64,000 nucleotides of DNA from Gyromitra esculenta (lineage: Eukaryota; Ascomycota; Pezizomycetes; Pezizales; Discinaceae), in NCBI GenBank assembly GCA_038503075.1, contig JBCAML010000003.1:1178001-1242000 (forward strand), read 5' to 3'. Within the stretch, counting starts at the first letter, position 1; each line of letters opens with the position of its first letter. The notes under the pieces are model-generated. The model was not told the origin of the DNA, made no database searches, and saw nothing but the letters and a program-made list of their open reading frames with translations. Below, in pieces: positions 21,101 to 33,100 of the stretch. A program made the position numbers and the translations under genes.

Positions 21101-22049
21101 CCGGGCCCGTGCTGAAGATTTACTGCCCCCAGAAAAATGGGATCTCTAGTTACATATGCAGTATTGGGCGAAGCTACTACCTAGAGCTAGCTGTAGAAGG
21201 AAAACCATCAAAAATTACTCGTTGTTAAATACATGTACACGCATGAAACTCACGTGCGTGTCTTCTCGGAAATATCTCGGGACGGAATACGCATTCACAG
21301 CCATTAACCGGAATGGAGATCAAAACCTAATTATATAATAATTGTTTATATAATCTACCTACTTTAATCGGCTATAGTTAGATCGCTCGCCCCCCTCTAG
21401 CACTCGCTTCAATTTATAGATAGGTGCCGAATAGGTATTGACATATATTGCCAGGATACCTTTTGTATAGCATACCGGGCTATACTACGGTTTTTCCTTA
21501 TCGCGAGGGCTCAAAGCCGAACCACACATATAAAGATCCAGAATATGACGGAATTGAGTTCACACCGACAAATCCTGCTGCAGCTGGCGCTGGCTAGCAA
21601 ACCTCTCGAATGGCCTAAAACCCATGGCTATGAAACGCGAACGCCAGAAAAGGCAACAAAGAAAGGTACAGGGAGTAGGGAAATAGCTACACGAGACTGT
21701 AATAGGGTGCTAATATCTCCACTGTATTTTTCGTTGTATAAACGAGTGATCACATGTGATTTACCGTGTGTTGCCCTCCATGCACACACCAAGCCCTCCA
21801 GAAAATACGTGCAGCCCTACATGCTATCTAATACAAGCTTTTAAAATGCATATGCTTAAGCTTCTTTATATATCACATTTCATCACTCATAGAAAAATAA
21901 CATTATCAAAGCCACAAAAAAAAAATAGGTATTAGCTTTTATCACCAGCGTCGCGAGAACGCCTCTATATAACATAGATATAACAAGCGGTATTACTATC
22001 TATTTAAGTTTATAAACGCCCCAGTCCAATTTTTGAGACAAAAACAAAA
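18198..22049. other. Long gene-poor stretch
   Basis: No gene I can support. ORFs of 60-99 codons occur on both strands (for example 19488-19766 minus, 19976-20266 plus, 21545-21844 plus) but show no motif and no exon-like extension. One imperfect inverted repeat is annotated at 20361-20498. TACATGTA occurs at 21231. Confidence 0.5.
20361..20498. repeat. Imperfect inverted repeat, MITE-like
   Basis: The left arm (about 20361-20395) contains GGGGGAAAGTGATTCCAAGT and the right arm (about 20457-20498) contains ACTTGGAATAACTTTCCCCC. Both arms start or end near GTAC. The loop is about 60 bp. No target duplication is clear and no second copy is in the window. Confidence 0.45.
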
Positions 22050-22808
22050 TTAGATCTTTCCGATCAGCAGTTGCCCAATTATGCCCTTCCCGGTAAGATA
22101 GATAGTTTTCCAAATGTTAGCAAAGTCAAGGGTCGATGTGAAGGTATCCAGGAATCCAAACGGCAACATCGATGGAATCCATCCTGTCCAAAAAAAATTA
22201 ATTAGCTCCTGTTATAAAACCTTCACACCTGGTATTTATAAATTACCCTGCGCAAGTTCTAAGGCCCATCCCTTAAGGACGTACTGGCCAGCTTCGCCAC
22301 GGGGAAGGTGGTTCTGGGCACCAGCAGGATAGAGGGTAGCCTCAATTTGACCTGGCTTAACAAACTGTTGTTCGCCGCTCAAGATGGTGAAGTAATCGTG
22401 AGCAAGATGGACACCAGAGTGACCTTCGGTTCCAAGGGGGGTACCAAAGATAATTAGGTACTCGGTAATTGAAGCGTGAAGGATGATCATTGCGCCCATT
22501 GCACCACCAGCATTGCTACTCCCAGGTTAGAGCAACCCCCGGAGAATGAGAATGATGTAAGATACTAACTTGAAGAACCACTTGTCCTTGCTCAGTGAGT
22601 TGACATATTTGTCGCCGTACTCCAGCCTCAGGCTCTCAACAAGATCCTCTAACAACAATGTCGTATTACCTCCTGGACCACCATGCTTCGCGATAGCGTT
22701 CTGCGATAGCTGCTGTAGCTTCACGGGATCAAAAATGTAGAAGTTTGGCAGTATTGAGTCGAACGCGTAGAATATGATCGGGAGGAGGATTAGAAAGACG
22801 TAACGCAT
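22050..22808 (-). CDS. ERG2: C-8 sterol isomerase Erg2, 213 aa, three exons
   Basis: Exons 22808-22570, 22515-22247 and 22183-22050; introns of 54 and 63 bp, both GT-AG, joined in phase. Erg2 moves the C8 double bond of fecosterol to C7 (episterol) in ergosterol synthesis at the ER membrane and belongs to the ERG2/sigma-1 receptor family. The protein has one N-terminal membrane segment (about residues 3-20), then the family core: [13 protein letters not shown] spans intron 1, then [32 protein letters not shown] and [19 protein letters not shown], the last spanning intron 2. Length is close to yeast Erg2 (222 aa). Start ATG at 22808 gives the expected hydrophobic N-terminus. It is the target class of morpholine fungicides. 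Complete and apparently functional. Confidence 0.95.
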
Positions 22809-25800
22809 TGCGAAATCGTGAATTGGCCAAACAAGAATTTAGTTGAGCAAGAAGAAGATGGTGACCGAAAGTTGTTGTCAAGAGCGAAAGTCGACACTCG
22901 AAATAGGGGAATTTTTCGGTTGAAAACCGCCAAGCCCATATAAGCTTGGCGCGTCTCGGGTAACGGACACCCGGGAAGCTGAAAATCATCCAACACGGAA
23001 CCAACCTGTCCGGCCAACATAAGCTCACGAAGGTCAGTTCCCATATCCCGAATCCCGGCGAACACGTGCTACATATATAGAAGTGATCGAAGTCTAACCC
23101 TAGACCGGCACGGAATTTTATGGCTGATATTAACATATCTACCTAAGATGTTAGTGCTGTCGGTTCTATTTTGGGGGCAGCTTTCTGCAGCGCCTTACTG
23201 TAAGACATATCTTCAGATGCCGTGACCTGTACTGCACATCATTTATCAAGCGTTGGGGAGCAAGGGGATTCTGAAAAATCGGTACTCCAAACAAATATTC
23301 AAGATTTAAACAAACATACATAAAATACGTGCCACCAATATTCCCAAATACATGATACACACAACTATTTTGAGATAGCAGAGGCTGTGTCTGGCCGTCA
23401 CTCAGTGTCTCCGATTTAGCGATAGCTGTGAGATATGTAAGCTTTTAGTTATGAAGACTAGTAGGTACATAAACGTATACTCAATCCGGTACAGAAACGC
23501 ATATATTAATTATAACCGTCGTGCCGCAATCGTGATTAAAACTACCTGTAGCCCTACGAGGTTCACATGGTTCACATGACACCCATCATTGGAGAATCAC
23601 GCATGCTAACCTGTTATTCCTCAGCTGTATACGTAGTGATCTGATAAAAAACTCACTGCGCTCAACTTTACCCCAAGGATAATTACATATAAAAAAATTA
23701 TGGTCGATCTAGCTACTCCAAACGTGCCTTGCATATTATTCCCCACTCTTGACAAGGTAAGCCGATGGCAGTGCACATGCTAGGCAGCTGTGAATCGCCG
23801 AGTGTTCATCTATGATTTCGGTGTGTGAGTGATATTGACACTAAACACATACAGCTGCTAGCTATATACAGCTAAGCTTTATTAAAGAGAGGCCAAGAAA
23901 GCGCCATATTCCTATAGCTATGCTCACATGTACACGATTGGAGATAAAATATCTTACCTTGAACAACACGCAATACGAGCAGAGTCATATTTTTTTACTC
24001 GATTCCAGTCTTAAGCTTGGGTTCAGCTATCAAAGAATCTGGCTACTTTGCATAGTCCAGTACCATGGTCTCTCTACTCAAATCTAAAGCGACGAGGAAT
24101 CGCCACGGAAATCCTAGTAGAAGCAACAGGTTTGGGATCTATTAATACGATCTACTGAAACTTACAATTCCTAGCCTCCGAATGTATTATCTAAGAAACT
24201 AACGAGAAGCCAGCGGTATCTCAATTACAATCCACTTGATGATAAACATCGCGATGGATGCATGCACAAACCACTGGCTAACTATGAATATTGGGGTGGC
24301 AAGGTTGTACAAGATGCTCCAAAGATCTAGACAACTAGGTAGCAAGAAGATTACGGAGCCTCTGAAGAAGCTACCGAAACCATTAGTTGGTGAGAAACTC
24401 TAGGCAATATCCCGCCTAGTAAGCTGGTTAGCAGGGGTCTAAAGTCTAAACCTCTACTGTATAGAAATCAGACACGTTGCCTTTGGTATTGCCTGAGATA
24501 CCAAGACGTCAAAAGCAGTTTACAAAAACTGTTTCAAATTACTCTTGCTTTCTCTCTTTCTGCTGTATAGGAATTCCGAGATAACTCAATAACAGAATGT
24601 TTCATTGGCTACTGACGTCGACTCAGCATCACAATATATCACTCGTGAAATAGACCAGCCACAAGCGAACGAAATTCTCCGTAAAGCTAGATGCATTATG
24701 CACGTTTGAAAGCTTAAGAGGGATGCAAGAGAATAGGGCAGGTAATCACTAAATCGCGTCTTGGGATTTTTGTCGCAACTATTTTTTAGATAGATCATAG
24801 TATTCTAGGTCTAGCAGGATCCTAGAAATCGGGACGGTTTGACAGGACCGGTAAATGATGGCCTTTCTGATAGGATTCGCAGAATACCTTTTCAAGCCCA
24901 TATAATCTAATTCATATATAAATTTTAGTGTGCTTCTCTTGACGAAATATTTTAACTTTGGTCTCGGATCGATATCTCGTGCCTACGAAAGGTTCTAGGT
25001 ATCTATATTTAATTGTATAATTGTCCCGCCAACCATACCTTGAAATGGTTCATATGTCTATATGCAAAGCGGCATATCCGACTATCACAACTTATCTTTG
25101 TTTCCTTGGGTCATTACGGACGGGCAATTAGGCAGGTAGGTTTTTATCTCCGCCAAGAGTTAATACGCGATGAACCCGAAGATGGACAGCTACAGCGCAC
25201 GATGTAGATCTCAGTTGGAGCAAAGGGGTTACAAATCTTTGAACCAATGAAACGCACCGCGGCCGAGTGTTATACCAAAAAGCTTTGCCGAAGCCTGCAG
25301 GGAATGCCTTAGATACGTACAGCCGCGTCCTACAAGTCTTTGCACCCCTCTACTACTAACCCTAACTGCCAGCAGATTTAGGGTATGGTTTTGCTAGAAG
25401 GGGATTATCTAAACATCGCAATACTACGTATGCCTAGTATGTTAATAATTATATGTATATTTCCTTTTTTTAATTACTCTCTTACAGCTTTGTTCGGTGA
25501 TTTGGTACTGCGTTCTCAGGTTATTAGGGTTGCAAAGACTTTTGGGGAAGTGACTGTATATGCCAAAGTGTACTCTCAACTTAGATACTGGGTCGAATTT
25601 GCGTTGTGTGGTGGTGCGAAAAATTTACACACGAGCACCAGTCAGAACTCTAGGATTGGAGAATATCACTCATAAATAAACAAGTTCAAGTATTTCCAGG
25701 ATCCCGGGATTTCCTCCGAGAGCAGGTGATCAAAGACAGCCATCCTTTTATTGAATACCCTTGCCAGACTCCAGGATCTCGGTGCGATTGGGACCCATAG

Positions 25801-27483
25801 GGCCCTTAGGGTCAGTATTGTGAATCGTCTTTGCTTCCAGATCTGAGATTCAGGGGCGCAAGGCTGTCTAATATCAGACCTTCCCTTGGATTTGTGCGAA
25901 ATTATACCGATATCCAATATACATATATACATACACTAGAGAAATACCAGCTATAGTAAGTACTTTATTTAATGCTTTTGCCTGGTTGGGAGTGTTCCAC
26001 TGCATAGCTACGCTGGCCGTGTTGGGGGGGCTGTATCGCGATTCGATCGACCGTGCAATAGATATAAACTCCGAGAGCTTTGAAAATAGGTGAAGCAATC
26101 GAGTATAGATCTTTTTCCCGAAAAAGGGGTAACATTATATATTTCGCGCAATGAGTAAAACTAGAGCTCGAGAAAATCATCGAGCTAGTTTAAAATCCAT
26201 ACAGGTGTTCATATCCGGCTATCATGATAACTTTAAAGGATACAAGGCTTCTGGGTATCACCAGTAACCAGAGGATGATCTTTTGTAATCAGGATGGTTA
26301 CGTGCTTGGGTTGCTAGTATTTGGCAATCCATGGCCTCATAAGGGGCGTTTCATATATATAGACGTATTTTTCATGTCAATATTTGCCGGCACAACCATT
26401 CCTTATCGATATTGAAGCCCCTGTTTTAAGAGAACAAAAAACTGTGTGGTACAGCCTCGGCGCTTGACAACTACATGTACTCTACGTATACAGGTACCAG
26501 CATCATCGACAGTCCGGCCGTGGCAAAATTAACCCTAGCAAGCGTCCTGTTTTCCCTTTTATAGTTATTGTAGTGGCGATATGTTTATAGCTAGTGTCAT
26601 GTGGTCCAACGCACTCGCTCTCTCCTCGCGCTAATGCTTGAGAACACGAGTACGCACGTATACGACCTTTAAAAAGGCCACGACCGAATCCGCGGCTATA
26701 CAATTACGCAGGGCAAACTACTTGCTAGAAAATGAAATATATGACGTGGGTAAACCTCGGGAGCACAAATTCTTAACTCAAAATCAACTCATCACTGTTG
26801 TTTATTCTATAGTTATTGTATCTACATACACATTAATCTTTAATTTGAAGTTGTCTGTGTTATTCTCTGTTGGTTGCTAAATTTCGCCCCTGTCACAGAT
26901 ATTTTTTATAGCCAGTAGATGTGTATGTATGCACATGCTCTGATGGTGATTTATAGTTAGCCTTCTACTATCTTCAGAGAAAATAATTCTTAGCGGCAAT
27001 CCATCTGTGGGCTACCACGACATGGAGAGTATTCAGTTACCAACTTACAGCAATCTCCCGGTATTACTTTAGAGTAGTACACTAGCAAGTATACGACCTC
27101 ATCCGGTGAGGTAGAAAATTGGTATGGGAGTGCCGCAGGCTTGTTGTTTCATCCGATATTGAGCGCAATTATAATTATTAACACTACGGCTACAGTACCC
27201 TATGAGTATGGGAGACTACCAGGAAATTTTTATAGCTCGAGCGCGGGCGCATCTATAAAATATTGCATCTAGCGACACTTATTCTATTATGGAAAACCAA
27301 AGTTCAAGTTTCCATTAGGTTTCCTATAGCTGGATAGTGATTCCAAATACCGAATCGAATTGCGAATCCGGGGGTTTGGTGGATTATCACTAAATTAGGA
27401 ATGGAGGTGATGGTTAACGTTATATATAATATACAACAGATAGGATGAAACAACGCAGATAAACAAACGGTTTTTTCCGTAGA
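22809..27483. other. Long gene-poor stretch
   Basis: No gene supported over 4.7 kb. The first few hundred bases are the likely ERG2 promoter; an inverted CCAAT (ATTGG) lies at about 22821 and an E-box-like CACGTG near 23063, but no function is shown. The rest is AT-rich with only short unrelated ORFs. Confidence 0.5.
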
Positions 27484-27927
27484 TTAGTATTTTTTGCTGG
27501 AGGAGCTGTTTCCTGCCTCTCCATTTGGGTTCCAGAAAAGGGGCATACGAATGTCACACTCGCTTTCAAGGAAAGTGGTTCGATCTTGATTTACGGGATC
27601 TGGGAATTCCAGATGGGACTGTAATGAGAAATCCTGGCTAGCAGAAGCTATTACTGCTGTTTCGTATTGAGCTTCCTCAGAAGTGCTTGCCTTCTTCCAT
27701 CGCACAGACGTTGCCGAGAATCGCGACTTTGGTGTGTTGAACCGGACCAGGGTTAGCTTCGGCTCCCCTACACTGCTGCCAAGCATTGTACCTTGCATAA
27801 TACCCGAGCCCCTGTGCTTCAACCTCATCTCGAAGACAAGATTCAAGGGGTTCGCTTGCTCGCTTTTTTCTCCGCCGATCTCTAGCGTCAGCACTTGAAA
27901 GGCTCTGCCTCTTTTGAAGAACTTCAT
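27484..27927 (-). CDS. Hypothetical protein, 147 aa
   Basis: ORF from ATG at 27927 to the stop at 27484, unrecognised. It is charged, soluble and has no signal peptide, membrane segment or Cys motif. The first half alternates hydrophobic and charged residues in a strand-like way (FQVLTLEIGG, LVFEMRLKHRG, KLTLVRFNTP), and the last third is acidic then Ser/Lys-rich. Base composition is more gene-like than its surroundings and the antisense frame is shorter. It could be a lineage-specific gene, a last exon of a spliced gene or a chance ORF. No neighbours within 2 kb help. Confidence 0.4.
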   Translation of the reverse strand: MKFFKRGRAFQVLTLEIGGEKSEQANPLNLVFEMRLKHRGSGIMQGTMLGSSVGEPKLTLVRFNTPKSRFSATSVRWKKASTSEEAQYETAVIASASQDFSLQSHLEFPDPVNQDRTTFLESECDIRMPLFWNPNGEAGNSSSSKKY

Positions 27928-30191
27928 CAGCAATAGCCTAGCCCCTATCGAGTGGGTAAAATTCTGGCGATTAGCTAAGCTTGCTAGTTGCTTGTTTCAT
28001 GCGATTACGATGACGGCGGTTACGTGGGATACCACCAATCTTGGGTCGCTGGTCGGAGCTGGCAGGTACGCTCAGACACCATAGTTGAACCAAGTAGAAT
28101 TATCCGTCAAGTATCACGACAGTTTCAAATGCTTCATCGTGGAGGACAGATTATATGGTGAATAGTTCTCTGACACGAGATCTCATCAATTGCGGACGCG
28201 GCTGAAATCATTTCTTATCTTACCGAACCTTCCCTTTCCCCTATCCTCCAGGTTTCGCTTGATTTATTCTAATCTAAAACCGCTTTCGTTGGTGTCTGGT
28301 ACAACGCGCTGGGCAGAAAATTACATACTCTATTATAATTTTACGAGAGTTTTCCAATTATTTCTACTGAATTTAGTTTGTTAAATTCCTTGGAATTTAC
28401 GAGACAACAACAGTCGTCCAACGAAATAGTAAGCTTAAGTTCCCAGAACTCTTTAAGTGATATTTTTGGCCCCTGCAGGTGGTCGAGATTCGCATGTATA
28501 CATCCCGCACCACAGGGTTGGATGTTGTCGTCGTTGGACCCTGTCCTTGACAATCACCACAATTGATTCCAGATGGACGATCCCCCATGCCATGTTGCCA
28601 CCAACCGCAGCTCAACTAATGCAGCTCATCGTTCATTTCCCTAGGTTTGGGGCAATTGTTTGCAGTTTTGGTTTTCGTCAGCAACCTTCCGCATAGTGGT
28701 GGGATGTGTCGGTAGGCTGCCGTGAGAACGCTGAAATCGTCAAGTCTAAAGGCTGGAGAGAGATGGCTTGGATGCCCGTGGCCCATTCAGCGCAATAAGC
28801 CATGACAAGTGAATAGAAGATGAAACATGACCATATTATTCCCCAGGATCAAACTCCAGGAGCAATTTTATGCTCATTGGTGGATTGGGGGAGAACCCCT
28901 CCAGTCCTTGCGGCAAATCCATTCAATTTCCCAATCTCACGGGACTTTCTGGCTCAGCGCATTTTCGGCTCCGGGCATGCAATTTCTCGGTACCTTTGGT
29001 TAGGGCGACTCTTGCCTGGAATCAGCTGCCTGACTGATCATAGCTTCTGCCGTTGGGATATGGAACGTTCCTTTCAATTTTCCCAATATTTTTTTCCTGT
29101 TTCCCCTTCACTCCTTTCCCTTTTATCCCTTTGCATGTTTCCTTTCCCCACCCATCGGTCTTTTTCCCCGCCGTCGCGCTAAGAAATAGGTTATTGGCGT
29201 TATCACGACGACGGAAGGACGCTGGCCACCGACTGCTTGGTTCGTGCACATACACCTGACGGTTTCTCGCTGCCTGCTACCGAAGCCTCTGCTGCTACTG
29301 CGCTCTAGCAGACTCACACGCGATCTTTACTCTCGTCGTCCACTCGTTTACCCATTCGTTCCTTCCTCCTCCTTTCTTTCTTCCTTCTCGCATCTTGCAG
29401 TTCCTTCATCCATTCTTTCATTCTCTTCAGCATTTGCTATTACCTACATTCATTTTTCGCTGTTTGTTTGGTTTCGTCGAGTAGCGGGGTTACTACTACT
29501 ACATTCCGCTATCTGTCTCTGTTGTGTGTAATCGCAATTGCCCCTGTCGATCAGATCGGGTGTTCGCATTGCTCTGCTTGCCCCTTCTCTGTCGTTTCTC
29601 GTCTTGTGCATCCCGTGAGTTATCAAGGTCAGGCACCAAAACGGCGTTGTCAAGGTACTATTGCTTTCTCCCCATCGATTTTTTTTTTCTAGTTTCAGAT
29701 GTAAAGCCTTTGAGGTTTTGTGTTGACTTTTTCTTCGCATAATTTTTTTGTTGCGCATACTGATTTTAGGAGGGTCAGATAACCAGGTGTTTTTTTTTCC
29801 CTTCACACGAATAATTCGGGTAGTTTTTTCTTCATTCTGCGGAAATACGACTTGCGGCTCCTCAGAGACTCCAAATAATACATATCCCAAAACTAAAGTA
29901 AGGGGCTTGTTGTTTTTACTCTTCGGCGACGAGGAGAGAGGGTTCTCGATTAGTTGCTGACTTGGTGTAGAAATCCTGCCAATCATCATAACACTAGAGT
30001 GTAATTGGAAATATATAGGTACTTTTCCATCATATATTATCCAATCATCGGTTCTCACCCTCTTTTTACTGCTTAGCTACATTCATTTCAGCACTCTCCT
30101 TGAAGAAAAAAATCCGCAACCACGCATCTCTCTCGCTCATTTCACCTAACTTTCTTCTGTTAGTTCGGCACTACACTATATCTAAGCAACA
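27928..30191. other. Intergenic stretch and long pyrimidine-rich leader
   Basis: From about 29050 to 29450 the plus strand is strongly C/T-rich (tracts such as CTTCCTCCTCCTTTC), typical of fungal promoters and transcription starts. This fits a long promoter and leader for the gene starting at 30192. A leader intron is possible but no pair of splice sites stands out. Short ORFs in this tract are composition-driven. Confidence 0.45.
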
Positions 30192-33100
30192 ATGCATCGG
30201 CTTCGTAAAGGGAAGAAGGGAAACAAGGAGGAAGAGGATGGTATTCCTCCAGTTCCTCAAACTACTACTAGTCATAATCTTTTCAAATGGGGAAGGACTC
30301 CTGAACCTCCACCAAAGCCTGAGCTTGATCTTGAACATGCCTTGCCTCCAACGGATGACTTCAGAACTTCTCTACTGATGCCAAACTTGGCGCAACGTTT
30401 TAGCATTCTTCAAATGGAAATGGCGGCGGCGGCGGCAGCAGCAGCAGCAGCGGCGGCAGCGGCAGCGGCAGGGAAAGTGAACGGAGAGAGTGCTAGTGGG
30501 GCACAGCCAGATGGAAAGGATGGGTTTATCTTCGCAGCTCCACAGTTCACACCACTGGGGGAAATCACGGAAACATCTTCCATCGCCGAATCAGGAGCAG
30601 TTCAGCAAAACCGCTTGACAACAAAATCAGAGGATTCAGCGGTTTCAGATGAGTCTGGAGGGATGATGAATCGCTCTAGGGGAGGAGAGGGCAACGTTCT
30701 TTTTGGTGGAAGGCAGAAAGTCTATCGAGTTCCGGCATCGAATGCTTACATTAGTAGCAAAGATTCCGCAGATGATCCAAACCCAGGATCTCCAATGAGT
30801 GGAAGAGTTGTCTACAACTACGATTTGCCGGAAACCACATTTACTACTTTGAGACAGAAGCGAGAACAAGAGTTGGAGGATGCCAATAATTCTTCTGTGG
30901 TAGATTTGAACGAGGATAATAGAAATCGCTATACCAGCTCCTCCACAAATTCAACACCTACAACTATCACTCGTTCATCAACTGCTGCAACATCTGTAAC
31001 ATCTAATAGAACACCTTCTGGGTCGATCCCGGCGTCTGCATCAACTACTTCCCTGCCAATTGCTTCCGGATCTATGGTGACAAATAAGCCTAGGAGGGCA
31101 TTATACGAGCAAGCTCTGGATCAGCAGCTGCAAGACCAACAGTCAACTGCAGTCGGGAGACTTGAGAGATTAGCCTCGCTGCGAAAGGCATCCGCCAGTC
31201 CTCCCCCAACCAATACCTATCCTCTGGTTGGTAATTTTGGTTCTCCACAACTTGGACAGCAACCAAGCGCCTTGCCCTCTTCTCCTGCTTCCTCTTCGCC
31301 TCAATGGTCTGTCAATATTAAAAAGAGTCCTGAATCTCCGATATCTATGCCGGAGGAAGATGAAGATGAAGATAATAATGATGGGGAATTGGGAAAGCCA
31401 GGTCAGAAACAGACCTCTAACGAGGGATTGTCGCCACACATGGCTCAGTTCAATTTTGGGTTAGAACCTAGGTCCCAATCGCCTATCAGTGCCCCAGTGT
31501 CAGCCAGTGCTATCCAGTTTCCGACTCAAGGTCCCTTCAGTCCTGGCAATCTTCGCGGAGACCAACAACAGGGAAGCAGAGGCCCAGAGAAAACTAACCC
31601 AGTCCTTGACCAGAAACGAATCCCGTCACCACTGAGTAGCATCAGCGATCAGTACGGACAGGGCGCCGTTGGAGTTGATTCTAGGAAAACGTTCTTGTCC
31701 ATGCAAAGTTCAAGTGATTCGTCGAGTTACGGTGACCCTGAAGACAGCGAAAATGACAGGTTGGAGGACAGCAAACCCGTTTCTCGTAGTTCATTGGACA
31801 ATATAGCGCCTTTACATCCACGCAAGCATTCTGGAACGTCTTCGACGGATTCGGTATCCGAACCTTTGGAACCAGTATCTCCAGTATCTCCTATCTCTCC
31901 AATCTTTAATGAGAGAGGATCTGAATCTTCGATCCGTGAACTCCAACCTCTTAGGAATCCGGCTATTTCGCCAACTTCGCCTCAGTTCTCGGCTGAGACG
32001 CATACCCCGTCTGATGATGATTCTCCCACTCTTCCAGCTGGACCAGGGCTTAGCATGCTTGTACGCCAACATCTCCGCACGGATTCTGGTCACTCTTCAG
32101 TGTACGCTGGATCAACATACACTCGGATGTCGCGAAGTTCTCGTTATGGTACTGGCCCATCTAAGAACACGAGTGTATATGGTGTAGGGAAAATGCCTGG
32201 AACAGCACGGCCTAGTGTTAGCGGGGCTTCTGGGAGTAGTGGAGGAAATCTTTGGGAGTTTGATGATTGGGATGGTGGATATTACGCTGAAGATGACAAT
32301 AATGGGCTAACTAGTCTGGCAACCGTTGGTGACGCTCTGCCTCAGCCACCCTCAATTCCTACAAGGGCTGCCGCAAGGGTAAGATCAGAAGAAAGAAGGG
32401 ACGACGAGGAATTGGCTAGGGATAGAGGGAGAGCCGAGAGCCGTATGAGCGAGCGGGATAGGGCAATGAGTAGGGCGAGCGAACGTGAGAGGAGTATCCC
32501 AGCCGCGGAAGACGAGCATGACAAGGATTGGGAACAGCAGTTGGCCTTTAGACGACAGATTATTCAACAGAATCTCAGAAATCACGAAAAAGTTAATAGC
32601 CAACATGAGATGGATTTCCCGTCGGGAAATTTCAAGGATTCGCAATCAAAAAATGGTGCATCACCCAGCGGATTTGGCGTTCTCAGATCGAAGGGTTCCA
32701 ACGGGATCCTATCTAAGGGCGACTCTTCTGCCAAATCACTGAGATCGAACGGCAGAGACTCACCTGGCCCTGGGATGCGAAAGGAAAATCGGAGCAGGAT
32801 GAATAGCGATGCCGATAGTAGGAGAGCTGAGGAAGAGAGAATGCTAAGAGAAACAGTTAGAGGCCCGAAAAACATTCCTTCGGGAAGTTATCCAATGCAG
32901 CAACACCCCCCACATTCTCACCACAATATACCTCCCCATCAACCCAGGAACCATACGGGGCATTCTTTGAACACGAATCAACCACCCGAGCTTCGTCCTC
33001 AGCAGAGGTCGCCTGTCGGGCTTCCTCATCCCCTTCATTCACCCATGCACACGCCCCGTCTTAAGCAAAGACCATCCCATGAACAGGTAAAGGGGGCCCA

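Noticed and set aside
22729..23136. 135-codon ORF overlapping ERG2 exon 1
   Set aside because: It is the same strand in another frame and is a shadow of ERG2 plus its leader.
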